Shown here one piece after another: positions 20,904 to 30,474 of a stretch of 64,000 nucleotides of DNA (the first letter of the stretch is position 1; each line of letters begins with the position of its first letter). The stretch is taken from NCBI GenBank assembly GCA_023206055.1, contig CP065367.1:1798001-1862000 (forward strand), given 5' to 3'. The DNA is from Vibrio cyclitrophicus (GTDB taxonomy: Bacteria; Pseudomonadota; Gammaproteobacteria; Enterobacterales; Vibrionaceae). The notes beneath the pieces are model-generated. The model saw only the letters and a program-made list of their open reading frames with translations. It ran no database searches and was not told the origin of the DNA. A program made the position numbers and the translations under genes.

Positions 20904-21069
20904 TGTGTAGTCCTCGGTTTGTGTGTTGTTGTGTTGGGGTTAAGGTGCGTAGCCCCCACCAAGAAGCTTTCGTTCATCTTTTACGCAGTAAAAGTGTTGC
21001 GAAAGTGTCCTTGGTTACGATGTCGTTATCTTTTTGAAAGCCGGTGTCGAGACACCGGAATGAGGCAAA
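20904..21069. promoter_or_regulatory. Upstream region of the relaxase gene; possible oriT
   Basis: This contains a perfect inverted repeat (CCGGTGTC 21041-48, GACACCGG 21051-58) and the segment TTAAGGTGCGTAGCCCCCAC at 20940-20959, which resembles the TAAGTGCG-CCC nick region of RSF1010-type origins. Relaxases often act just upstream of their gene. The hairpin could equally be a terminator for the decayed integrase on the minus strand. Confidence 0.35.
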
Positions 21070-22062
21070 TTAAAGGATGGGTTTGTCGACCGAATTTGCA
21101 GCTTTCTGAAAGTGCAAATCAATCAGGTTGGGGTAGTCTTTTGCGTCTTCTTCAATCCACTTTGAGTAATGCTTATAAAGCATATCTAGAGTGTTGTGCC
21201 CTAGTTGAGACCTTATCCAATAAAGATTTGCCCCACTCAAAATAGCTTGAGATGCGAATGTATGACGGGCCTGACTCGCACCTCGATGAGCTACGTTGGC
21301 TGTAACGAGCCAGTTTTTAAAGGTGCGATCTATTGCTTTATCTTTTTGGTAAAACTTCCCTGTATCAAGATTAGGGAATAGAGGTTTTGCGGTAAGTTTG
21401 GTTCGGGTCTTTTGATCATTTTCGGTGATATGGATTTCTTGATCCTCTAAGCCAAAGATTAAACTTAACTGGTTTTCAATTATCTTTTGGGCTGTCTTAG
21501 ACAATTGAATCCTACGCTTTGACCCCGTAGTTTTTGGCCTTTTAAAGTGATTAACGACGCAAGCTCTCTCGACTTTAAGCTCTCTTTTTACTGGGTCATA
21601 ATCATCAACAACTAGTGCCAACCACTCACTTTTTCGAAGCCCTGTATGGCAAGCCAGAAGGACCCCATTTTTAACACTTGAGCAAGCTGCTGCTTGGTGA
21701 GTTAAACGGTTATATCATTCAGTGTGAATGGATTACAGCTAATGGGAGCATTTTGTAAGTTATGGATACCATCAACTGGAGATTGTGTAATAAGCCGATC
21801 CCCAACTGCAAACGTGAATACTTTTCGGATAAGTGTCAGGTCTTCATTTAGTGTTTTGTTTGTAAGATCATTGTGTACATGTAAGTAGCGAAGAATACAG
21901 CTTCGTACGATATCTCGTATGTCGAGGTTCTCCGAAAAACGTTACGATACGTTTTAACTTAGATCTCCATGCTTTTATTGTTGAGTTAGCGTAAGTTCCT
22001 TTTTCAAGTTCGAACATTGTTTCTGCTACCGTGCGAAACAAAAACTTATCTCTGCATTTCAT
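21070..22062 (-). pseudogene. Decayed second tyrosine recombinase
   Basis: The C-terminal 183 residues are intact and carry ASQARHTFASQ (Arg, His), LGHNTLDM and nucleophile-containing YKHYSKW; the frame extends upstream through TGLRKSEWLAL (catalytic Arg). The N-terminus survives as MKCRDKFLFRTVAETMFE at 22062. Between them, conceptual translation needs a shift after FFGE (near 21935), passes an in-frame stop near 21700 and shifts again near 21665. The arm and core domains are thus broken. It is a different integrase family from the one at attL. Confidence 0.85.
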
Positions 22063-22483
22063 GATGCAAACCTCATTTTTATTTGCGATCTACGTTACAG
22101 ATTTACAAAAAAACCGTCAATAACACTGGTAAATCATAAGTGCATGATTTTACTATAAAATAAATACACACCCCAACATTATTGCTTAAATAACAATCGC
22201 TTAAAAAAGTAATTAAGCGATATCGCACAATATAACCAACCAATCTATTTAACTTATTAATGAATTTTAACCAGCAAAAACCACCATAATTAACCACTAA
22301 AATTAGTTAATGATGTTGATTTGGTTATATTTTGAAATATGATCTATTGAAATATGAAATTCATAATTTTTTGTTTATCTGAATCACTTTGATATGTAGG
22401 AAGTTGGCTATTTTTAATGGGTTTAGCTATTTCCGCTCAATAGCAGTGTTGTTTACACCATCTAAGGAATGAAAGAAAAATGT
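22063..22483. other. A+T-rich intergenic region
   Basis: No credible gene is present. It separates the decayed integrase from the AbiEi operator, and several short A/T tracts could be promoters. Confidence 0.4.
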
Positions 22484-22525
22484 TACGTTTTGGCATATAG
22501 TACAAATTAAGTATGACAAAACGTA
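22484..22525. promoter_or_regulatory. Inverted-repeat operator of the abiEi gene
   Basis: TACGTTTTGGCATA (22484-22497) and TATGACAAAACGTA (22512-22525) are inverted repeats matching at 13 of 14 positions, 14 bp apart, ending 9 bp before the ATG. AbiEi proteins of type IV toxin-antitoxin systems repress their own promoter by binding such inverted repeats. Confidence 0.7.
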
Positions 22526-22534
22526 TCATTAAAA

Positions 22535-23131
22535 ATGAATCCATCACAACTCGATAAGCTTAAAAAGCTATCCATATTCACTACCTCAGACGCTGCAAAA
22601 TTCAATGTAACTCGTGCCGCCCTTTCTCGCGCTGTGGAAAAAGGTGACATAGAAAAACTACAGCGAGGACTCTACGGGTATGTAGGTAGAGAAGAATCGG
22701 AGATGCACTCTTTTGCTGAGGTCAGTGTCAGAGCGAAAAAAGGGGTTATCTGCCTTCTATCAGCACTCAGTTACCACAATCTCACTACCCAAGCACCTTT
22801 TCAGATATGGCTCAGCATTAAAAAAAACGATAGAGCTCCCAATATTGAGTACCCAAGCATTAAGATTGTTCGTACCAGGGACGTGACGGATTTGGGGGTG
22901 ATCTCAACACAAGTTGATGGCATCCCTGTTTTAGTAACGGACGTTGAGCGGACGATTGTTGATTGCTTCAAGTTCCGCAACAAGATCGGGATTGATGTGG
23001 CGATTGAAGCACTTACAGAGGCAAAAAGAGCTAACAGATTAGAGCAAGGGAAGCTCTGGGAGTATGTAAAGCATTACAGAATGACAAATGTAATGATGCC
23101 CTATATGGAGATAATAAACTACAATGGTTAG
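22535..23131 (+). CDS. abiEi: AbiEi-family antitoxin / transcriptional regulator (orphan)
   Basis: The 198-residue product has an N-terminal winged helix (FTTSDAAKFNVTRAALSRAV, then KLQRGLYGYV) followed by the AbiEi C-terminal domain (VCLLSALSYHNL-like segment, WLSIKKNDRAP, VTDVERTIVDCFKFRNKIG). In complete type IV systems this gene is followed by the nucleotidyltransferase toxin AbiEii. Here nothing resembling AbiEii follows: the downstream 1.2 kb is broken sequence and IS debris. The frame is intact and the operator is well preserved. It may be a relic, a regulator, or an anti-addiction antitoxin. Confidence 0.85.
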   Translation: MNPSQLDKLKKLSIFTTSDAAKFNVTRAALSRAVEKGDIEKLQRGLYGYVGREESEMHSFAEVSVRAKKGVICLLSALSYHNLTTQAPFQIWLSIKKNDRAPNIEYPSIKIVRTRDVTDLGVISTQVDGIPVLVTDVERTIVDCFKFRNKIGIDVAIEALTEAKRANRLEQGKLWEYVKHYRMTNVMMPYMEIINYNG

Positions 23132-24323
23132 TCACTTACTTCTAACACGTTGTTACCTTGTTTTATAGAGTGCGAGATTGAACATCGATCATATTGTAGA
23201 AAGCGCTGCAATTACTTCGACGGCTATATTCTCAGGACAATGACCATAACACACCTCTAAAGCGTGGAATTGCTCCAGTGTGAAGCATATAGCCAAAGAA
23301 TTTAAGCGTTTTCCTGATACAGTTTCTTGAATACTTGTGTAGTTTTACAACTAACTACAGACGATTAAACTGCAACAGTGACATTACCTAGTTTAAACCC
23401 CTTGATTCTGTTTTGCTGGTTAACGAATGTCAGGTTAACTGTCGATAGCTGCTTAGCAAATTCATATAACTCAAAATTCACAAAGTATGAAAATGGACAT
23501 TATTGTGCGGTTCTTTCATAAAAGTAACATGTTGATTTTTGAACTGTAAATCGCTCAAAAAGCGCCACAAACTCACAAGGGTGTGTAATTTCGTGGGGTT
23601 AAATCTAGAACCTACGATTAGATCTGCTACATTCACTTCCTCTCTCAACTTTATGCCTAAACCTCATTTCAAAATAACCAAATGGAAGCAATACGGTCTT
23701 AACCATGCAGCCCTCAGAGTTAGTTCCACTTCGCTAAATATAGACTAACTGAGAGAGTGGGTTCCATAAATCGTGTTAACGTATTTACTATGTGGCTTAT
23801 TTTTCAAACCCACTACATACCTACGGAGCTCAGGAAGGTTAAATCTTTTACCTTATTTGCCTGCGCCCACTGAATGGCAAATACAGGCGCAATTGAGCCC
23901 GAAATAATCACCTCTTCGATAATCTCGGTCACGTGGTTTTTACTAATAAATGACCGCTGGTTCATACTATTTCAATTACTAAATCAGCTGCGAAATGACG
24001 GAAGTTCAATCAGTCTGTGCGGTGAACAAATATCAGAAGTGTTTGTCGAGGTGATGGGAGTTGATATGGATTTTGAGCAAGTGGTATAAGCATTAAATTC
24101 ATTGTGGGTTATGTACTTACTACTTGGTGTAAGAAGTAGAAGGTAATTCTGTGCTCAATTAAGTTCAAAATAGCTATGTAGTTACGGATTTGGTGCTATA
24201 GAGAACAAATTTGTTAATAAAGCGTGAGCCAGCCCTATTAAAAGCTCGATTTTAAAGTTAACTTTATCAGCTTGAATGTGGTATTAATTTCCCTCCATCA
24301 TCTAATAAAGCAAGGAATAAATA
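23132..24323. other. Gene-poor region with IS debris
   Basis: No convincing gene is seen. A decayed start of a type A IS5-family element lies at about 23572-23720. Short open frames at 23874-24089 and elsewhere have no initiation signals or recognisable motifs. Confidence 0.5.
23572..23720 (+). mobile_element. Relic of the left end of an IS5-family element (type A)
   Basis: The sequence can be aligned by eye to the first about 150 bp of the element at 24768, including a worn terminal repeat and the start codon region (MPKPHFKITKWKQYG against MSKPRYKTTNWKQCN). It then diverges. Confidence 0.65.
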
Positions 24324-24554
24324 ATGGAGCAATGGTTACCTAGTTTAATCACAGAAACGCCTAGTGAGGGTTTTGAACTGGCGATTAAGTTGAGCAGAAT
24401 GGGAGTAAAGAAAACTCAACCAGACATGGAGGTTTTACATAAGTTAAGACCCGAATACTCAGAAAGTGCATCGCTGCTTATTGAATCATCAAAGACAATT
24501 GCAATGCATTTTCAGACAGTATCTCAGGCTAATAACTATTGGAGAGATAATTAA
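24324..24554 (+). CDS. Small hypothetical protein
   Basis: The product is 76 residues (MEQWLPSLITETPSEGFEL...) with AAGGAAT about 8 bp before the ATG. It is soluble and helical with no Cys, signal peptide or known domain. The good start signal in otherwise broken surroundings favours a real gene. Family not recognised. Confidence 0.5.
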   Translation: MEQWLPSLITETPSEGFELAIKLSRMGVKKTQPDMEVLHKLRPEYSESASLLIESSKTIAMHFQTVSQANNYWRDN

Positions 24555-24767
24555 ATTCACATAAGGCCTTGTGATTGTAGAGGCCATTTAACGTTACACT
24601 CGTTGTGCGTAGGTAAAATGACATGGTCGATTTACCATAATCACTTGGTGTGCACCTCAACCAAGCCTATTAACTAGTGCGATTATACTCATCGCACTAG
24701 CTCTTCAAGCATGTGTGGAACAAACTTTTGTCGGATAAGCGACACCTATTACCGAGGTAAACACCCC

Positions 24768-25791
24768 GGCTTTGTTGCGTAATTCAATGGAACTAAATCC
24801 AGAGCCTACGAGCTGATCAGCTACGTCCACTATCTCTCGTAGTCTCATGTCTAAACCTCGTTACAAAACAACCAACTGGAAGCAATGCAACCAATCACTC
24901 ATTAACCGTGGCTCTCTGACCTTTTGGATTGATGAAGAGGCGATAAGCGGGTGGGCGCAAAGCAAACAGAATAAGCGCAGGAGGCCTCGTCGGTTTAGTG
25001 ATCTAGATATCACGACAGCGCTCATGGTGAAGCGAGTTTTTTCTATATTGCTGAGAGCGCTGTAAGGGTTTATCGACTCGATCTTTAGACTTGCCCATAT
25101 TCCATTAAGCTGTCCACATTACACCTGCATCAGTCGTAGAGCCAAGCAAGTTGAGGTCTCATTTAAGACTAAAAAGAGAGGAGCAATACAGCACTTAGTT
25201 ATTGATGCTACAGGCCTTAAGGTTTATGGCGAAGGTGAATGGAAAGTCAAAAAACACGGGACGGATGGCAAACGTAGAGTCTGGCGAAAGCTTCATATTG
25301 CCGTCGAGCTAAGTTTATCAACGGTTACAGTTGGAGAAATACTCCCGAATTTACTGAAACAAACACGGCGAAGTATCTTTGAGTTGTCTCGTGATGGCGC
25401 TTACGACACGAGAGCGTGCCACGCTGCTATTAAGATTAAACGAGCCGTTGCGCTTATTCCCCCAAGAGAAGGGGCAGCCTTATGGGAGCGTGGTCACCCT
25501 CGAAATCTCGCCGTGGGTTGTCAGAAGTTAAACGGCTTGAATAAGTATTGGAAAGAGCGGTTTGGATATCACAAACGTCCACTCTCTGAAACAGCGATGT
25601 AACGAGTTAAACAGTTGCTAGGAGGGCAACTGAACTTAAGAAATTACAATGCATAGGTAGGTGAAAATTACGCGACGATAAAAGCGTTGAACAAGCTTAC
25701 AGGGTTAGATATGCCTGAAACTTATCTTATTGACTAAGAAACACACGAAACGGGTTAGCTCTGTCTCTCAACTTAATTACGCAACAAAGCC
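24768..25791 (+). mobile_element. IS5-family (IS903-like) element, type A, inactive copy 1
   Basis: Terminal repeats GGCTTTGTTGCGTAATT and AATTACGCAACAAAGCC bound 1024 bp containing one transposase pseudogene. No target duplication is evident. Confidence 0.85.
24847..25737 (+). pseudogene. IS5-family transposase, type A, disrupted
   Basis: Translation MSKPRYKTTNWKQCNQ... continues through HLVIDATGLKVYGEGEWKVKKHG (DDE region), SRDGAYDTRACH and KRPLSETAM. It is broken by a TAA where related copies read Gln (near 25064), a small deletion before ELSLSTVT, a TAA after SETAM and further stops. It is not functional. Confidence 0.85.
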
Positions 25792-26414
25792 TCGACGATA
25801 TGTCCTACACCAAGATAAACAGGACATAGAGTATGAACAACAACTTCAGTTATTGAAGAACTGATAGCGTGGACGCCCCCTTCTAGGGGGCTATAAAGCA
25901 AAACCGTCTTCTAAGAAGGCGGATATTTTTTGTTAATTTACAGACTCATTTAAGCGGAGAAGAACCCATTCCCTAATGTCATACGAGATCAGGGTCGTGC
26001 ACACTATTGGACAAAACTTTACAAAAAGTCATATCTACCCTCCTAATTATTGAACAATGTGTCAGGATCGTAGCTCTTAACGAGTTGTGCACCAACCGAA
26101 AGGAAGTCAGCAAGAGCAGTGTTTTGTCCCTCTTGTGCGGTAATTTCAATTATACTTGATCTTGTATGCGTGTGTTCTGTGGTTGTAGCGTTACTGCGAA
26201 AATCAAAAGAGCGGAGCATGCGCGAGTGATAATGTTGAGTGACTTTGAGATTTGGTATACCTCTTCAGTTGGGTGGATTTGTTCTACTTGAAGCAAAGTA
26301 TACTTGTTGGTATTTTTAGATAAATGTGGCTATATTTATAATCTCAATATATAGAACAATAAGGATATCAAAATCCAACTGTACGATTTTTATTGAGGAC
26401 TAGGTTTTTGTGAC
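25792..26414. other. Non-coding region with two hairpins
   Basis: No gene is recognised. CCCCCTTCTAGGGGG (near 25877) and a CCGTCTTCTAAGAAGGCGG-like hairpin (near 25905-25924) followed by ATATTTTTTG look like intrinsic terminators; the rest is A+T-rich and may hold signals downstream of the EAL gene. Confidence 0.4.
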
Positions 26415-27146
26415 TCAAATAAGTGGCTGTGGCTTATCAAAAAGATAGCCTTGTGCTAGATCGATGTTCAGTTGCTCCGCCATATCGAGCTGTACGTGCT
26501 CCTCAATCCCTTCAGCTAAAACAGCGCCACCGTAGTCATGAACCGCTTTGACGACCGCTTTTATTTCATCAACTAGAGTAGGATCAAACGTAAGTCTGCT
26601 GATGATTTTGATGCAAAGTTTGACTACCTCTGGTTTGACTTCATCGATCAGCGCCAAATCAAAAAATCCGCAGCCAACATCGTCAAGCCAGAACTGATAG
26701 CCTTGCTTTCTCAATTGAGCCATTCGCTGTTTTATTGGTTGCCAGTCACGTATCGGTAAGTGTTCAGTGAGCTCAATCTTAATTCTTTCAGCCAGTGCGT
26801 AGCGGTTTAGTATCTGAAATACGGTTTTATCTAACAACAGGTTAGGAGCAAGATTAACGGTGTAACATCCTATAGATGTATGGGCGGCAATGTTTTCAAG
26901 ATGAACTTCGAGGATGACAATTTCCAATTGCCTGCTGAGTTGTTGTGATTGAGCAGCGATAAACAACTGATCGGGTCGATGCCACAAGGAGTCTGAAGGA
27001 CCACGAACTAAAACCTCATGTCCATAAGTGGTCTGGCGTTTAAGATCTCTAATAGACTGAACATATGAATATAGTGAACGCTCACTTAAGATATCACTCA
27101 GTGAAACAGCAGTCCCTGTTTCAAGTGGTGTTTGGCTTTGGTTCAT
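26415..27146 (-). CDS. EAL-domain c-di-GMP phosphodiesterase
   Basis: This 243-residue cytoplasmic protein is a lone EAL domain. The motif positions are filled: EVLVRGP (the EAL Glu), VNLAPN, IELTEHLP, LDDVGCGFFDL (two Asp; GCG replaces GTG), VKLCIK (Lys), EGIEE and QGYLFDKP (Gln). It is therefore probably an active hydrolase of c-di-GMP to pGpG. AAGGAAA precedes the ATG. It lies 37 bp after the chemoreceptor gene in the same operon, implying a link between that receptor and c-di-GMP. EAL identity is secure; activity is inference from residues. Confidence 0.88.
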   Translation of the reverse strand: MNQSQTPLETGTAVSLSDILSERSLYSYVQSIRDLKRQTTYGHEVLVRGPSDSLWHRPDQLFIAAQSQQLSRQLEIVILEVHLENIAAHTSIGCYTVNLAPNLLLDKTVFQILNRYALAERIKIELTEHLPIRDWQPIKQRMAQLRKQGYQFWLDDVGCGFFDLALIDEVKPEVVKLCIKIISRLTFDPTLVDEIKAVVKAVHDYGGAVLAEGIEEHVQLDMAEQLNIDLAQGYLFDKPQPLI

Positions 27147-27183
27147 GTCGCAATTTTCCTTGTTTGCTTACACGCTATCGGAG

Positions 27184-28113
27184 TTAAGCATTTCTTTTCT
27201 GGTCCGTTTTATCATTCAGTTGCAGATAAGATAAAGAGTTGAGGATCTGTTCCGCGAGTTCATGGTTGTTGCCCGAGAGGCTTATTGATAGCTTGGTGTC
27301 TTCAACTAGGGCTTCCATGTTTTGCTTAACCGTGTTGGAGTCGGACAGTTGAGCCTCAATGGCGTCCATGATGGTTTTAGAAGCTGTTTTACTATCAAGC
27401 GACATGTTCATCAAGTTCTTCATGTTATGCATGGTGTTTTTGGTTACTTCTGAGCTAAGAATAATGACGTCCTCAACCTCTTTTTGTTTGTTGAAAATGC
27501 TGTCTGATATCTTTGAAATCGACGCCATTTCAGTGTCGATGTTCTCAGCAGACTGATTCGCCGTGTTCGCAAGTTGACGGACTTCGTCTGCGACTACTGC
27601 AAAACCGCGGCCGTGCTCCCCAGCTCGAGCGGCTTCAATCGCGGCATTAAGCGCCAACAGGTTTGTTTGTGCAGCGATACCTTTAATAGAATCCACCAAT
27701 TGGGTGACGTTCTTGTTAATCTCATTCAGTGATTCGAGCAGTTCGCTAAACTGGCAGATCTTTTCTTTGGAAACTAATACTTGCTCTTCCAAAGCCTCCA
27801 GCTTGTCGATGGTATTAGCCGCAGTTTCTGCCGTTTGACTGGAGTATTGATGGCTCTCACAAGACAGCTTGTTAATACTTTCTGACTGCTCGATAAAGTG
27901 ATTCACTAACTCATAGCTCTGTTTAATCGACTCAGCACGACTTCGTGACGCTTTATGGACATTGGCCGCATTGACGTAAATTTTCTTCGCATAGTCGGTG
28001 GGATCATTCTGTTTGAATAGAGAGTACTTTTCAGAGACTTTCTTCAGTTCTGTAAGATGGCTAGTATGAACTTCGACAATATCCGATGACGGTTTTTTAA
28101 ACGAAAATATCAT
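27184..28113 (-). CDS. Cytoplasmic methyl-accepting chemotaxis-like protein
   Basis: The product is 309 residues from the ATG at 28111-28113 (an upstream reading would enter the neighbouring gene). It has no membrane segment and no HAMP or PAS domain. A short N-terminal part is followed by the MCP signalling hairpin, whose tip is strongly conserved (AAQTNLLALNAAIEAARAGE, then GRGFAVVADEVRQLA). It is short for an MCP and lacks a C-terminal CheR-docking pentapeptide. It starts 2 bp after the NrtS-like gene and precedes the EAL gene, so a three-gene operon is clear. The input signal is unknown. Confidence 0.85.
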   Translation of the reverse strand: MIFSFKKPSSDIVEVHTSHLTELKKVSEKYSLFKQNDPTDYAKKIYVNAANVHKASRSRAESIKQSYELVNHFIEQSESINKLSCESHQYSSQTAETAANTIDKLEALEEQVLVSKEKICQFSELLESLNEINKNVTQLVDSIKGIAAQTNLLALNAAIEAARAGEHGRGFAVVADEVRQLANTANQSAENIDTEMASISKISDSIFNKQKEVEDVIILSSEVTKNTMHNMKNLMNMSLDSKTASKTIMDAIEAQLSDSNTVKQNMEALVEDTKLSISLSGNNHELAEQILNSLSYLQLNDKTDQKRNA

Positions 28114-28115
28114 TA

Positions 28116-28355
28116 TTAGACGGCCTTCTTTCGGGATTGAAGAGTTGCAGAAACGCTGGCTTGGGTAGACACACAAAAGGGTACGCAGTAAGTCATCAAG
28201 ATCTTAATGATCAGCGTTATGTCAATGTTGCTGGAGAGCAATTTGTCACCGTGATTAATGAACATAAGAATGGTGCCAACTATGAGAGAAACCTTGAGTG
28301 AGCGTTTCAGTATCGTAGGTTCGCCTGCGGTTTTAATAAACTGAGCTAAAGGCAT
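28116..28355 (-). CDS. NrtS-like small membrane protein (nitrate/nitrite transporter family)
   Basis: The 79-residue product with two membrane segments matches the NrtS pattern: RSLKVSLIVGTILMFINHGDKLL, then IIKILMTYCVPFCVST. NrtS proteins described in cyanobacteria are small nitrate/nitrite carriers. Start chosen at 28355 with AGAGG upstream; the TTG two codons earlier is less likely. First gene of the NrtS-receptor-EAL operon. In this setting it may be a sensor partner rather than a nutrient transporter (inference). Confidence 0.7.
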   Translation of the reverse strand: MPLAQFIKTAGEPTILKRSLKVSLIVGTILMFINHGDKLLSSNIDITLIIKILMTYCVPFCVSTQASVSATLQSRKKAV

Positions 28356-28517
28356 CTGCAACCTCTGTTTAGATGAGTATTGTTTTGGTGAATCATATAT
28401 ATTATTGAACGATTGTTCAAATTAATAGTGGTGTTCAACTGCAACTTACGTAAGGTTAATTGAGTATATTCAATCGCTAAAAGTTCTATGTGCCTTAGCA
28501 GTGTTCTTTCGCATTGA

Positions 28518-28554
28518 GGCTTTGTTGCGTAATTCGATGTAAGTAAATGTCAAT
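28518..28554 (+). mobile_element. Left-end fragment of a type A IS5-family element
   Basis: GGCTTTGTTGCGTAATTC and about 20 more bases match the type A left end before being cut by a type B element at 28555. Confidence 0.7.
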
Positions 28555-28821
28555 GGCGTTGTTGACTAAATCAGTTGAACCTTTCCTCAATAGTGCGATC
28601 TGATCCCATGTAGTCAAAACATGGTGATGTTTTGGGTAAATCTAAGAAGAAGATAACGAACTGGAGTGAATATAATGAAGCCTTGTGCAAAAGAGGCTCA
28701 GTAACGTTTTGGATTGACGACTCTGCCGTTGAAGCATGGCAATGCAAAAGCCACCATGGCAAACGTGGTAGAGGCTTTCAATTTCCTGATACTGCTATTG
28801 AAACAGCTGTGATGATTAAAG
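28555..28821 (+). mobile_element. Left part of a type B IS5-family element, truncated
   Basis: The fragment starts with the type B terminal repeat GGCGTTGTTGACTAAATCAG and encodes the first about 65 residues of the transposase (KSKKKITNWSEYNEALCKRG). It is cut at 28822 by the IS481 element. The transposase start is TTG here instead of ATG. Confidence 0.8.
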
Positions 28822-30027
28822 TGTACTAATTCAGAGTAGATCTGACACTTCAATTTGAAAAGAAGAGAGTTACCCACTTTGATTAAAGGTGCTTAGTCAT
28901 CAATCAAAGACAATAAGAGGTAACTCTCATGCTTCATACTAGCAATCCAATCATCAAACACAAAGCTGGGCTTATCAATCTTGCAGAAGAGCTTGGTAAT
29001 GTATCTCGAGCCTGTAAGGTTATGGGTGTCTCTCGAGACACGTTTTATCGCTATCAAGAGTTGGTTGAAACTGGCGGTATTGATGCTCTGATTAATCAGA
29101 GCAGAAGAACACCAAACTTAAAGAATCGAGTCGATAGTGAAACTGAACAAGCCGTCCTAAAATACGCCATCGACTTTCCTGCTCATGGGCAAGTTAGAAC
29201 AAGCAATGAACTACGTAAACTGGGTGTCTTTATCTCTCCAAGTGTCGTGCGCTCAATCTGGCTCCGCAACGACCTAGAAAACTTCAAAAAACGCCTCATT
29301 GCCTTAGAAAAACAAGTTGCTGAGAACGGTATCATTCTAACGGAAGAGCAAGTCGCAGCTCTCGAGCGCAAGAAGCATGATGATGAAGTTTGTGGTGAGA
29401 TAGAGACCGCACACCCAGGCTATCTAGGCTCTCAAGACACATTCTATGTTGGCAATCTTAAAGGGGTTGGGCGTATCTATCAGCAGACGTTCGTTGATAC
29501 CTACAGCAAAATAGCTTTCGCAAAACTCTACACGACAAAAACACCAATCACCGCAGCAGATATGTTGAATGACAAGGTTCTGCCGTTCTTCGAGAATCAT
29601 GAGCTGCCAATGTTGAGAATCTTGACAGACCGAGGTACTGAATACTGTGGCCGTGTTGATCAACATGACTATCAACTCTATCTGGCCATCAATGATATCG
29701 ACCACACAAAAACGAAAGCAATGTCACCGCAGACAAATGGTATCTGCGAACGCTTCCACAAGACCATATTGAATGAGTTCTACCAAGTAACATTCAGAAA
29801 AAAACTGTATGGCTCGATGGAAGAGTTGCAGACAGATCTGGACGAATGGATGGACTACTACAACAATCATCGTACCCATCAAGGAAAAATGTGCTGCGGC
29901 AGAACGCCAATAGAAACATTAGAGGATGGGAAATCAATCTGGGCTGAAAAGAATTTAGCCCAGATATAATCTGACAGGCACCGAGTCTAAAAGTGGGTAA
30001 CTGTCAGATCAGGTCTGAATTAGTACA
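28822..30027 (+). mobile_element. IS481-family insertion sequence, apparently complete
   Basis: The ends TGTACTAATTCAGAGTAGATC and, inward from the right, TGTACTAATTCAGACCTGATC bound 1206 bp with one intact transposase gene. No target duplication is visible and the flanks belong to different elements, so a deletion or recombination followed insertion. Confidence 0.88.
28929..29969 (+). CDS. IS481-family transposase
   Basis: The 346-residue product has an N-terminal HTH (NVSRACKVMGVSRDTFYRY) and a DDE core: SQDTFYVGNLKGVG (first Asp), ILTDRGTEYCG (second Asp) and QTNGICERFHKTILNEFY (Glu). The C-terminal HRTHQGKMCCGRTP is typical. GAGGTAA stands just before the ATG. All catalytic residues are present. 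Confidence 0.92.
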   Translation: MLHTSNPIIKHKAGLINLAEELGNVSRACKVMGVSRDTFYRYQELVETGGIDALINQSRRTPNLKNRVDSETEQAVLKYAIDFPAHGQVRTSNELRKLGVFISPSVVRSIWLRNDLENFKKRLIALEKQVAENGIILTEEQVAALERKKHDDEVCGEIETAHPGYLGSQDTFYVGNLKGVGRIYQQTFVDTYSKIAFAKLYTTKTPITAADMLNDKVLPFFENHELPMLRILTDRGTEYCGRVDQHDYQLYLAINDIDHTKTKAMSPQTNGICERFHKTILNEFYQVTFRKKLYGSMEELQTDLDEWMDYYNNHRTHQGKMCCGRTPIETLEDGKSIWAEKNLAQI

Positions 30028-30303
30028 AAACCATAGAACGAGTTAATAACTGACGACTGGTTTCAAGAAAATGGAGTCCTTGCTGGTCAATTGTTTTGGG
30101 CTTACTGCATTTAAGATCAATTGGTAATGCGGCATTCGCTACAGCTAACGCATCATTCGCGTCAGTTTTGTGGACCTTCAAGATTGCCTTTAGCTTTCTT
30201 TGGGTTAATGATTCGTACATCGTGACTAAACCGTTCAGCGAAACGTCCCCAATAATGGCAGCTAGCACACCCTTCAACAGCCACAATAGAAGGTGTAGTC
30301 GTA
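30028..30303 (-). pseudogene. IS110-family transposase fragment
   Basis: Minus-strand translation gives PSIVAVEGCASCHYWGR..HDVRIINPKK and, after a frameshift, VHKTDANDALAVANAA and ETSRQLLTRSMV, which are IS110 N-terminal DEDD-domain motifs. Both ends are missing. Confidence 0.8.
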
Positions 30304-30411
30304 GAAGACAGCAAACGTATAAAAGTGAAACTAAAAGGCCTGACTCCGATAGAATATCGAACTCAGGCCTTGAAAGCCGCTTAACAAAAATGTCCAACTT
30401 TATGGGGTCAC
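30304..30411 (+). pseudogene. IS3-family OrfB C-terminal fragment and right end
   Basis: Plus-strand frame EDSKRIKVKLKGLTPIEYRT ends at TAA 30382-30384 and is followed by GTCCAACTTTATGGGGTCA, a typical IS3-group right inverted repeat. The rest of the element is absent. Confidence 0.75.
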
Positions 30412-30474
30412 TTCAATGTCACTGGCTTAGGCTATTTATCTACATAGCTGCTACCTAAACGAACAGTAATTAAA

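Noticed and set aside
23874..24089. Possible 71-residue gene
   Set aside because: No start signal and no motif. It lies in a stretch of broken sequence.
25870..25930. Integron attC site
   Set aside because: The hairpins lack the conserved core-site ends expected for attC. They look like ordinary terminators.
30096..30458. Plus-strand protein of about 120 residues
   Set aside because: The region consists of an antisense IS110 fragment joined to an IS3 transposase end. The long frame spans both and is an accident.
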